Origin: Mariprofundales bacterium
Lineage (GTDB): Bacteria > Pseudomonadota > Zetaproteobacteria > Mariprofundales > S012-25
Length of the DNA stretch: 14,381 bases
NCBI GenBank assembly: GCA_015487905.1
Contig: WFOX01000051.1
Span: 1-14,381, forward strand
Reading direction: 5' to 3'
Each line of letters begins with the position of its first letter. Within the stretch, counting starts at the first letter, position 1. Under the pieces are notes generated by a model that had not been told where the DNA came from, made no database searches, and saw only the letters and a list, made by a program, of their open reading frames with translations. The position numbers and the translations under genes were made by a program. Positions 1-6,252 of this stretch are shown here, piece by piece.

Positions 1-41
1 ATCGTGCCCAGTCCCAAAATCGCCACGCGCAACGGGTTCAT
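1..41 (-). CDS. hom: Homoserine dehydrogenase, N-terminal fragment (runs off the window)
   Basis: The minus strand from position 41 begins ATG and reads MNPLRVAILGLGT before the window ends. This is the first beta strand and the GxG start of a Rossmann NAD(P)-binding fold, as at the N-terminus of homoserine dehydrogenase. The ATG overlaps the alaC stop as ATGA, and a strong GGAGGAGG ribosome binding site lies just upstream inside alaC. An aminotransferase of this type followed by hom is a common proteobacterial arrangement, which drives the name. Homoserine dehydrogenase makes homoserine for threonine and methionine synthesis. Only 13 codons are visible, so another Rossmann-fold dehydrogenase cannot be excluded. 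Confidence 0.7.
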   Translation of the reverse strand, partial: MNPLRVAILGLGT

Positions 42-1237
42 GCCTCCTCCTTGCCCACATAGGCGCCTGCGCGAAAGAGCCTGCGGATGCCGCGCAGCGC
101 CTGGCGGATGCGGTGTTCGTTTTCAATGAGCGCAAAGCGCACGAATCCCTCGCCGTTCGTGCCGAAGCCGATGCCGGGGCTTACGGCCACGCCGGCCTCG
201 GTGAGCAAAAGCTTCGCGAACTCCAAGGAACCCATCGCCTTGAACGGCTCCGGAATCTCGGCCCAGACGAACATCGTCGCCTTGGGCGGCTCCACATGCC
301 AGCCCAGGCGATTGAGGCCGCGCACGAGCGCATCGCGGCGGCGGCGATAGGTTTCACGCACCTCTTGCACGCAATCCTGCGGGCCGTTCAAGGCCGCGCA
401 GGCCGCGATCTGCAAGGGCTGGAAGGTGCCGTAGTCCAGATAGGACTTGACCTTGGCGAGCGCCGCGACGATCTCGGCATTGCCGACCATAAAGCCGATG
501 CGCCAGCCCGGCATGTTGTAGGTTTTGGAAAGCGAGTAAAACTCCACGGCCACATCTTTGGCGCCCGGCACCTGCAGGATGGACGGGCATTCATAGCCGT
601 CAAAGGTGATCTCGGCATAGGCGAGATCGGAGATGACGACGAGATCATGCGCGCGCGCGAAATCCACGAGCTTTTTGTAAAACTCCAGATCCACGACCTG
701 TGTGGTCGGATTGGACGGGAAATTGACGATCACGGCCTTGGGCCGCGGCCAGCTTTCCTCCACGGCGCGCGTGAGCTCCTCAAAATAGTCAATGCCCGGG
801 CCGATCGGCACATGGCGGATGTCGGCACCGGCGATGATGAAGCCATAGGGATGGATCGGATAGGCCGGATTGGGCGCCAGCACGAGATCGCCCGGGCTTG
901 TGATCGCAAGCGCAAGATGCGCAAGCCCCTCCTTGGAGCCGATGGTCACGATCGCCTCGGTTTCGGGATCCAGATCCACATCAAACTTGCGCTTATACCA
1001 AGCGCAGATCGCGCGTCTCAACCCCGCGATGCCGCGCGAGACCGAATAGCGGTGGTTGCGCGGATCGCGCGCGGCCTCGCAAAGCTTGTCCACGATGTGG
1101 GGCGGCGTGGGCCGGTCGGGATTGCCCATGCCGAAATCCACGATGTCGCGCCCCTCGCGGCGCAGGCGCATCTTGAGCTCATTGACGACCGAGAACACAT
1201 AGGGCGGCAGGCGCTTGATGCGCGGGAACTCACGCAT
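38..1237 (-). CDS. alaC: Alanine-type PLP aminotransferase (AlaC family)
   Basis: This is a fold-type I PLP aminotransferase of about 399 residues, expected to transfer amino groups between alanine and 2-oxoglutarate/pyruvate in the cytoplasm. AlaC-like features are the N-terminal RIKRLPPYVF, then DFGMGNPD near residue 34, NFPSNPTT near 172, and YSLSKTYNMPGWR with the presumed PLP lysine at K238 and the phosphate-binding arginine at R246. KSYLDYGTFQPLQIAA is also typical of the family. An ATG at 1285 is in frame, but the start at 1237 is preferred: it has GGAG seven bases upstream, and AlaC homologues begin at this point. Its stop overlaps the next gene's start (ATGA), so it is probably co-translated with hom and supplies amino-acid metabolism. 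Substrate specificity is inferred from family resemblance only. Confidence 0.88.
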   Translation of the reverse strand: MREFPRIKRLPPYVFSVVNELKMRLRREGRDIVDFGMGNPDRPTPPHIVDKLCEAARDPRNHRYSVSRGIAGLRRAICAWYKRKFDVDLDPETEAIVTIGSKEGLAHLALAITSPGDLVLAPNPAYPIHPYGFIIAGADIRHVPIGPGIDYFEELTRAVEESWPRPKAVIVNFPSNPTTQVVDLEFYKKLVDFARAHDLVVISDLAYAEITFDGYECPSILQVPGAKDVAVEFYSLSKTYNMPGWRIGFMVGNAEIVAALAKVKSYLDYGTFQPLQIAACAALNGPQDCVQEVRETYRRRRDALVRGLNRLGWHVEPPKATMFVWAEIPEPFKAMGSLEFAKLLLTEAGVAVSPGIGFGTNGEGFVRFALIENEHRIRQALRGIRRLFRAGAYVGKEEA

Positions 1238-1244
1238 GCCAAGG

Positions 1245-1248
1245 CTCC
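1245..1248 (-). promoter_or_regulatory. Ribosome binding site deciding the alaC start
   Basis: GGAG on the minus strand lies seven bases before the ATG at 1237. The longer in-frame ATG at 1285 has no such motif and sits directly beside a palindromic repeat, so the shorter form is preferred. Confidence 0.7.
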
Positions 1249-1285
1249 AAAATCGCGAGAGTTCTTCGTGCCGATGCACCGGCAT

Positions 1286-1310
1286 GGGCGACCCAGCGGG
1301 TCGCCTCTAC
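1286..1310 (-). repeat. REP-like palindromic element
   Basis: Read on the minus strand, a GTAG tetranucleotide (1310-1307) and one A are followed by a perfect hairpin. Its arms are GGCGACCC and GGGTCGCC (1305-1298 and 1294-1287), with loop GCT. A GTAG head next to a palindrome is the classic form of repetitive extragenic palindromes associated with RAYT transposases. It lies in the 150-base gap between the lipoprotein gene and alaC, where such elements usually sit. No second copy is visible here, so the repeated nature is inferred. It could also act as an mRNA hairpin or processing site between the two genes. No T-run follows, so it is not a standard terminator. Confidence 0.55.
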
Positions 1311-1387
1311 AGGGGTCACCAGAACGCCGCTTGCAAGGCCGCGCTCGGACTTGGCATGGCATCCCGTGTGTCGCATGCCCGCCATCC

Positions 1388-1792
1388 TCAGATGCCGCCC
1401 GCGATTTTCCAGCCCTGCGGCGTTTTCACGAGCACGAGCTGCTCGCGCTCAATCAGCCTGCGGGTTTGATCGCCCTTGCGCACGACAAGCTCATAGGTTT
1501 GCTCGCAGCGTGCGCGCCCCTTGCCTTCCAGGGCGATCACGCGATCCAAGGTCTTCATCTCAATCGCATCAAACACGGCGAAGAGCCTTTGCATTTCGCG
1601 CACGAGATCGGCCTTCGTGCGCCCGCGCGCATGGTAATCGTCGGCAATCAGCGCCGCATAGGCAGCGATGTCCTTGTGCGACACGGCCAGATTACGCGCA
1701 TCCAGCACCTTGGCGATGGCGGCGCGCTCGCCGCCCGTGCAGGCGACGAGCAGCGCGCAGGCCGCTACGAGTGCGAGCGTTTGGCGAGCCAT
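1388..1792 (-). CDS. Small lipoprotein with an NTF2/SnoaL-like domain
   Basis: This predicted 134-residue protein has a short signal sequence ending in the lipobox LVAC, with lipidation at C18, so it should be membrane-anchored and face the periplasm. The mature part starts with helices (ERAAIAKVLDARNLAVSHKD), continues AAYAALIADDYHARG, then a run of beta strands ending LVKTPQGWKIAGGI. This pattern is typical of SnoaL/NTF2-like cone folds, which often lack known activity. The start at 1792 is chosen over an ATG at 1813 because it gives a compact signal peptide and has a GGAGAAGG motif seven bases upstream. The gene begins inside the 3' end of bamD (28-base overlap), suggesting translational coupling. 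Function is unknown; the position hints at an envelope role. Confidence 0.72.
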   Translation of the reverse strand: MARQTLALVAACALLVACTGGERAAIAKVLDARNLAVSHKDIAAYAALIADDYHARGRTKADLVREMQRLFAVFDAIEMKTLDRVIALEGKGRARCEQTYELVVRKGDQTRRLIEREQLVLVKTPQGWKIAGGI

Positions 1793-2499
1793 CGTTTCGC
1801 CTTCTCCGTCCATGGGCTTTGTGGGTAGTTGTGCGCAAGCAACAGCAGGGTTTCCTGCGCCTCCTCTTGCAATCCCATCTCCTTTTGCGAGGCCGCAAGC
1901 AAGAAAAGCGCCTCCTCAATCGCGGGCGTCGTCGCATAGCGCGCCACGATCTCCAGCGCGCGGTTGGCCGCGGCCACATAGCGCCCGCGCCGGAAATAAA
2001 AGCGCGCGATCGCAAGCTCATGCTCGGCGATGAGGTTGAGCATGCGCTGCGCGCGGCGCCTTGCGTCCGCGGCATAGCGCGATTGCGGATACTTGCGCAA
2101 AAGCGTGCGATAGGCCTGTAAGGCCTTTCGGGCCTGCGTGATGTCGCGTTTGGGCCCATGCGTTTGCTTTTCCAAGGCGCGGCCCAGCATGTATTGCACA
2201 TAATCCGCATGTGGATGACCCGGATAGCGCTGTAAGAAACGCTCGGCGAGGGTTTCCACAAGAATGTATTCGCGATCGCGAAAGGCCGCGAAGATACGCA
2301 GCTCTTCTGCGGTCTTTGCGCGCGGATCCAAAGGATGCTCGGCCAAAAAACGCTCAAATTCCAAGGTTGCGCGCGCATAATCGCCTGCATCCAAAAGCTC
2401 CATCGCATGGCGGAAGTGATCCTTTTCCGCCCGCGTGCTTGCGCAGCCCGCAAGCGCACACACCGCCACGACCCAGACCCAGCGCATCGCGCGGCGCAT
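1765..2499 (-). CDS. bamD: Outer membrane protein assembly factor BamD
   Basis: BamD is the essential lipoprotein subunit of the BAM complex, which inserts beta-barrel proteins into the outer membrane. The 244-residue product matches the usual length. It has a signal peptide with lipobox LAGC (C19) and then tetratricopeptide-type helix pairs: HFRHAMELLDAGDYARATLEFERFL, AFRDREYILVETLAERFLQRYP, and the family-typical NLIAEHELAIARFYFRRGRYVAAANRALEIV. Two ATGs are possible, 2499 and 2487. The first lies one base after the pgeF stop (TAAG then ATG); neither has a good Shine-Dalgarno motif, so coupling to pgeF translation is likely. In E. coli bamD is divergent from rluD-pgeF; here all three share one transcript direction. 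Confidence 0.9.
   Translation of the reverse strand: MRRAMRWVWVVAVCALAGCASTRAEKDHFRHAMELLDAGDYARATLEFERFLAEHPLDPRAKTAEELRIFAAFRDREYILVETLAERFLQRYPGHPHADYVQYMLGRALEKQTHGPKRDITQARKALQAYRTLLRKYPQSRYAADARRRAQRMLNLIAEHELAIARFYFRRGRYVAAANRALEIVARYATTPAIEEALFLLAASQKEMGLQEEAQETLLLLAHNYPQSPWTEKAKRWLAKRSHS
1800..1807 (-). promoter_or_regulatory. Ribosome binding site of the lipoprotein gene, inside bamD
   Basis: GGAGAAGG on the minus strand ends seven bases before the ATG at 1792. It lies within the last codons of bamD and fixes the start that gives a clean lipoprotein signal. Confidence 0.65.
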
Positions 2500-2500
2500 C

Positions 2501-3151
2501 TTAGGCGAGCGGCGCCACAAGCGCGAGCATGCGCGCCGTTTCCTTGCGCGCGCGCCAGGAATAAAAACGCGGCGAACAAGCCGTGCACAGGGCCACATCC
2601 TCCACCTTGTGCACGCCTCGCCTTGTCAGCACCGCCCGCACGCCTGCGGCAAGATCGGCAAAGATCGCGCCCTCTCGCTTGTCCACGGGCACGCCGCGCG
2701 CGGCAAGCCGTTTTGCCACATCCGCGCCGACCGCAAAGCAGCAGGCGCGAATGGAGGGGCCGATCGCCGCATGCAGCCTGCGCGCGCCCAGGCGCGCAAG
2801 CACGGCCAATGTCTTCTCCACCACGCCCGCTGCAAGGCCGCGCCAACCTGCATGCACGGCGGCGACGAGGCCCGCATCGGGATCGGCAAGCAAAAGCGGC
2901 ACGCAATCGGCCGTGCGCACGGCCACGGCGACCTCTCCCTCGCTGCTGATCAGCGCATCGGCAGGAAGCGCATGCCTGCGCCCCGGCCCGCGCGCCACGA
3001 TCACACCCACCCCATGCACCTGGCGCGCCTCATGCGGCACGGGAAAACCATGCGCGCGCGCAAAGGATTCCACCTGCGCGCGGCTTGCAAAATCGCCGTC
3101 CGCACGCTCGGTGAAACACGCGCGCGCCACCCCCTCAAGCACACGCAGCAA
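2501..3151 (-). CDS. pgeF: Peptidoglycan editing factor PgeF (YfiH/multicopper polyphenol oxidase family), short form
   Basis: This family removes wrongly incorporated L-Ser from peptidoglycan precursors in E. coli; members have also been reported as purine nucleoside phosphorylases. The metal-site residues are present: H46 in QVHG, C83 in RTADCVPLL and H100 in AVHAGWRGLAAG. The C-terminus has CTACSPRFYSWR. The protein is about 216 residues, shorter than the usual 240 or so. The usual N-terminal stretch with SLNLG..VGD is replaced by a brief FTERADGDFASRAQ segment. There is no ATG near the domain start. A TTG at 3151 with GGAG seven bases upstream gives the best start; GTGs at 3142 and 3130 lack spacing. 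It overlaps rluD by 17 bases, matching the rluD-yfiH pairing in E. coli. Confidence 0.87.
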   Translation of the reverse strand: MLRVLEGVARACFTERADGDFASRAQVESFARAHGFPVPHEARQVHGVGVIVARGPGRRHALPADALISSEGEVAVAVRTADCVPLLLADPDAGLVAAVHAGWRGLAAGVVEKTLAVLARLGARRLHAAIGPSIRACCFAVGADVAKRLAARGVPVDKREGAIFADLAAGVRAVLTRRGVHKVEDVALCTACSPRFYSWRARKETARMLALVAPLA

Positions 3152-4145
3152 GGGCCTGCTCCAGGGCGGTATTGAGCCGCGCAAGCTCGGGTGGGAGCGG
3201 CGCGCGAAAGAGCATCTCCTCGCCCGTGATCGGATGGCGCAGGCCGAGGACTTCGGCATGCAGGGCCTGACGCCTGAGCGCCGCGATCGCCGCGCGCAAA
3301 GGCTCGGGCAGGTGCTTGGGCGGGCGGAAGGCGCGCGCATAGACGGGATCGCCGAGCACGGGCAGGCGCAAATGCGCAAGATGCACGCGCACCTGATGCG
3401 TGCGGCCCGTGTGCAGCCGAAGACGCAAGCGCGCAATCGGCGGCAATTCCCGCTCCACGACGCCTTCGGTGATCGCCTGCCGCCCATGCGCGACGACGGC
3501 CATGCGCTTGCGGTTTTTAGGATCGCGCCCGATCGGCGCCTCAATGCGGAAACGGTGCGCGCGCACCTCGCCGCGGCACCAGGCGAGGTATTCGCGGCGG
3601 ATCTCGTGGCGCGCGAACATCGTCACAAGCCGCGCCATCGCGGCTTCGCTTTTGGCCACGACCATCGCGCCTGAGGTGTCGCGATCCAGCCGATGGACGA
3701 TGCCCGGGCGCGCCACCCCGCCGATGCCGGGAAGCTTCCCCCGGCAATGGTGCAACAGGGCATTGACCAATGTGCCCGAGGCATGGCCGGCGCTTGGGTG
3801 CACGACGATGCCGGCAGGCTTGTTGAGCACGAGGATGTGCTCGTCTTCGTAAAGGACATCCAGCGGGATCGGCTCAGGCACAAGCCCCAAAGGCGCAGGC
3901 GGCGGCAGCACGATCCAGTAGGCCTCGCCCGCCTCCACGCGCGCGGCTGCGCGCGCCTTCGGCCCGTGCACGCGCCCTTCGTCAATGAGCTGCTTGATGC
4001 GGCTGCGCGACAGCCCACTCGCTGCGGGCAAAAACTTGTCCAGCCGCAGGCCTGCGTGGTCTTCGCCGACGACGAACGGCCCGAGCCGCTCGCCTTCGCC
4101 TTCAAGCGGCCTTGCGTTGGGATGCGGCGCGGTTTCCGTTGCCAT
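3135..4145 (-). CDS. rluD: 23S rRNA pseudouridine synthase RluD
   Basis: The protein is predicted to convert uridines of 23S rRNA helix 69 to pseudouridine. It has about 336 residues: an N-terminal S4 RNA-binding domain (about 26-75, GLRLDKFLPAASGLSRSRIKQLIDEGRV), then the RluA-family catalytic domain. DEHILVLNKPAGIVVHP precedes the catalytic motif HRLDRDTSG, with the catalytic aspartate at D154. Further on come LHTGRTHQVRVHLAH and LPVLGDPVYA. RluD rather than RluC is assigned from the VLYEDEHILVLNKPAG-type segment and the linked pgeF. The ATG at 4145 (or 4154, three codons upstream) lies inside the 3' end of rne, a 44-base overlap without a clear Shine-Dalgarno motif, so translation probably depends on ribosomes leaving rne. 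The first 20 residues look non-domain. Confidence 0.9.
   Translation of the reverse strand: MATETAPHPNARPLEGEGERLGPFVVGEDHAGLRLDKFLPAASGLSRSRIKQLIDEGRVHGPKARAAARVEAGEAYWIVLPPPAPLGLVPEPIPLDVLYEDEHILVLNKPAGIVVHPSAGHASGTLVNALLHHCRGKLPGIGGVARPGIVHRLDRDTSGAMVVAKSEAAMARLVTMFARHEIRREYLAWCRGEVRAHRFRIEAPIGRDPKNRKRMAVVAHGRQAITEGVVERELPPIARLRLRLHTGRTHQVRVHLAHLRLPVLGDPVYARAFRPPKHLPEPLRAAIAALRRQALHAEVLGLRHPITGEEMLFRAPLPPELARLNTALEQALAACA
3159..3162 (-). promoter_or_regulatory. Ribosome binding site supporting a TTG start for pgeF
   Basis: GGAG on the minus strand is seven bases before TTG at 3151 and lies inside the last codons of rluD. No in-frame ATG exists close to the domain start, so this motif decides the call. 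Confidence 0.6.
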
Positions 4146-5940
4146 TGCGCGCATGCGCTTGCGCAGCGCTTTGCTTCCTCGTGCGTCGCCGTCCGCCGCG
4201 GCGACGGCGCCGGCGCGTCTTTTGCGCCTTGGGCTTTTTCCCAAACAGCGCGCGCCAGCGCTTCTTCCAGCGCACAAGCACATCGCGCCACCAACTGCGC
4301 AGGCGCGCGCCCATGCCTCTTCGCTCGGCGGCTGCCTGCTCGGCCAGCAGCTCCAGGCCCACCACCGGTTCCGAAGGCTTGAGCTTCTTCGGCCGCGGCG
4401 GTTTCTTTTCCTTCGTCGTGTCCTCCAACACCTCAATCTTCTGCTGCTTGCCCTCGCGATAGTGGCGCTCAATGCGATAGTGCGGTGAGACGAGATCGGG
4501 GCGGATTTGCAGATTCACACTCAGGCGATAAAGCTCCTCAATGCGCGCGAGATCCTCGCGTTTGCGGTTCATGAGGTATTCGCCCACATCCGAGGGCACC
4601 TGCACGACGAGCATCGGGCCTTTGGATTGCTCGGCCCAATCCTCAATGCGCGCAAGCACCAAAAGCGCCATCGCCTCCACGGTTTGCACGAAGCCGCGGC
4701 CACGGCAGCGCGGGCAGGGTTCGGTTGTGGATTCGCGCACCGAGGGCTGCAAGCGCTGGCGCGAAAGCTCCAAAAGCCCGAAGCGCGAGATGCGATCCAT
4801 CTGGATGCGCGCCTTGTCCTTTTCGCAGGCGCGACGCAGCTCCTCTTCCACCATTTGCCGCTGCTTGCGCAGCGGCATGTCAATGAAATCAATGACGACC
4901 AGGCCCCCGATGTCGCGGATGCGCAGCTGCCGCGCGATTTCGCGCGCGGCCTCCAAGTTGGTTTTGAGCGCCGTTTCCTCAATGTGCTGTTCGCTCGTGG
5001 CCTTGGAGGAGTTCACATCAATGGCCGTGAGCGCCTCGGTTGCGTCAATCACGATCACGCCGCCTGAGGGCAGCCGAATCTCGCGCTCGTAGATCTGCTC
5101 GCATTGCTCTTCAATGCCGAAGTGGCGAAACAGCGGCTTGCGCCCGCGATAGAGCTTCACCGTGCGCTCACGCCCAGGCATGACCGCGTGCATGAATTGT
5201 TTCACACGCGCATAGACCTCGGGATCGTCCACCCAAACCTCGTCAATGTCTTCGGTGTAGTGGTCGCGGATCGCGCGCGTAGCCAGATCCGCCTCCATGT
5301 AGATGAGGCTTGGGGCCTCGGCCGCCGTGCCGCGGATGCGGATCTCATCCCAAAGCCTGCGGAGATATTGATAGTCGCGCTTGAGCGCCTCCAGCTTCTG
5401 GTCGCGACCCGCCGTGCGCACGATGAGGCCCATGTTTTCCGGCACATCCAACTGCTTCACGAGCGCGCGCACGGCGCGGCGCTCCTCTTCCGTGAGCTTA
5501 CGCGAAATGCCGCTATGGCGGCTGGAGTTCGGATGCAGCACGAGATAGCGCCCGGCAAGCGTGAGGTAGGTGGTGAGCGCCGCGCCCTTCGTGCCGCGCT
5601 CTTCCTTCACGACCTGCACGAGCAGCTCGGTTTTGGGTTCCACGACATCTTGGATATTCACCTTGCGCGGATCTTGGTTTTTGTCCGCGCCCTCCTTCCA
5701 GTAATCGGGATGGATTTCGGCAAGCGGCAAAAACCCTTGCCGCGCTGCACCGTATTCCACAAACGCCGCTTGCAGGCTGCTTTCTACGCGCGTAATGCGC
5801 GCTTTGTAGATGTTTCCCTTCGTAATGGCCTTCGTGGAAGACTCAATGGACAGCTCGTCCAGAACGCCATCTTCCACAATCGCAACGCGCTGCACCTCCT
5901 CGTGGGCAGCGTTGATGAGCATAAACTTCTTCTTCGCCAC
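4102..5940 (-). CDS. rne: Ribonuclease E, short form with a basic C-terminal tail
   Basis: This single-strand-specific endoribonuclease processes rRNA and tRNA precursors and decays mRNA. Its 612 residues contain MLINAAHEEVQRVAIVEDG, an S1 domain (about 40-125), and the DNase I-like catalytic region with Mg-binding D308 (AIDVNSS) and D351 (IDFIDM). The zinc-link CPRC has C409 and C412. These correspond to D303, D346, C404 and C407 of E. coli RNase E. The long scaffold domain is missing. Instead a tail carries an amphipathic Trp/Arg helix (about 543-567, RSWWRDVLVRWKKRWRALFG), possibly membrane-binding, and an arginine-rich run at 575-588. The GTG start has GGGGGA six bases upstream; an ATG six codons further in is an alternative. 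The divergent rluC supports rne over rng. Confidence 0.92.
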   Translation of the reverse strand: MAKKKFMLINAAHEEVQRVAIVEDGVLDELSIESSTKAITKGNIYKARITRVESSLQAAFVEYGAARQGFLPLAEIHPDYWKEGADKNQDPRKVNIQDVVEPKTELLVQVVKEERGTKGAALTTYLTLAGRYLVLHPNSSRHSGISRKLTEEERRAVRALVKQLDVPENMGLIVRTAGRDQKLEALKRDYQYLRRLWDEIRIRGTAAEAPSLIYMEADLATRAIRDHYTEDIDEVWVDDPEVYARVKQFMHAVMPGRERTVKLYRGRKPLFRHFGIEEQCEQIYEREIRLPSGGVIVIDATEALTAIDVNSSKATSEQHIEETALKTNLEAAREIARQLRIRDIGGLVVIDFIDMPLRKQRQMVEEELRRACEKDKARIQMDRISRFGLLELSRQRLQPSVRESTTEPCPRCRGRGFVQTVEAMALLVLARIEDWAEQSKGPMLVVQVPSDVGEYLMNRKREDLARIEELYRLSVNLQIRPDLVSPHYRIERHYREGKQQKIEVLEDTTKEKKPPRPKKLKPSEPVVGLELLAEQAAAERRGMGARLRSWWRDVLVRWKKRWRALFGKKPKAQKTRRRRRRGGRRRTRKQSAAQAHARNGNGNRAASQRKAA

Positions 5941-6252
5941 CGTGCATCCCCCCAGCGCCCGAAAGCAAGCCAGGCGGAGCCGCCGGAGGATGCGCCTTCA
6001 CATCGGATACAGGCGCAACTGGAGCCGAAGACATGGAAACTGGAAACACAAGGCCCCGCGCGCGCAAGGAACATGTTGGCACGCTTTCGGACGCAAAAGA
6101 ATCATGTAGATGTGCCGTCGCCGGATTTCGGATGCCCGCACCCATGCGCGCGCGTTCCGAAACCCTGCGCGCCATCGCGATCACGAAACTTGCATCCACC
6201 ATCCGAAGTCCGAGCGTTCGCACGCACTCAAACCTACGAAGGAGCCTTGGCT
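5941..6252. other. Divergent intergenic region between rne and rluC (probable promoters and rne leader)
   Basis: This 312-base stretch is the only long non-coding gap. It must hold promoters for rne (minus) and rluC (plus), but I cannot pick out a convincing -35/-10 pair on either strand. It contains four related heptamers: TTTCGGA at 6085 and 6126, TCCGAAA at 6156, and TCCGAAG at 6202. The middle two form an inverted repeat. On the minus strand this would be in the rne leader. In E. coli the rne leader is long and structured and lets RNase E control its own mRNA; that is knowledge of the family, not shown here. No protein-coding candidate within it is convincing. Confidence 0.55.
6241..6244 (+). 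promoter_or_regulatory. Ribosome binding site supporting a TTG start for rluC
   Basis: AAGGAG (GGAG at 6241-6244) stands eight bases before the TTG at 6253, but 17 bases before the ATG at 6262. The spacing favours the TTG, giving an extra three residues. Confidence 0.5.

Noticed and set aside
1237..1285. Longer alaC start at 1285
   Set aside because: It has no Shine-Dalgarno motif, directly abuts the REP-like palindrome, and adds 16 residues absent from the family's N-terminus.
113..1828. Long plus-strand open frame of 571 codons opposite alaC and the lipoprotein gene
   Set aside because: It is antisense to well-supported genes, has no domain signal and reads as arginine/histidine-rich shadow protein, as expected opposite GC-rich codons.
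4083..4125. Possible dispersed repeat at the rluD N-terminus (translated PHPNARPLEGEGE resembles a common repeat-derived peptide)
   Set aside because: The DNA lacks the long perfect hairpin of those repeats, with only short six-base arms, and it lies within two coding frames.
6070..6077. AACATGTT palindrome as an operator
   Set aside because: It is a single 8-base palindrome with no second copy or flanking symmetry; it could easily be chance.
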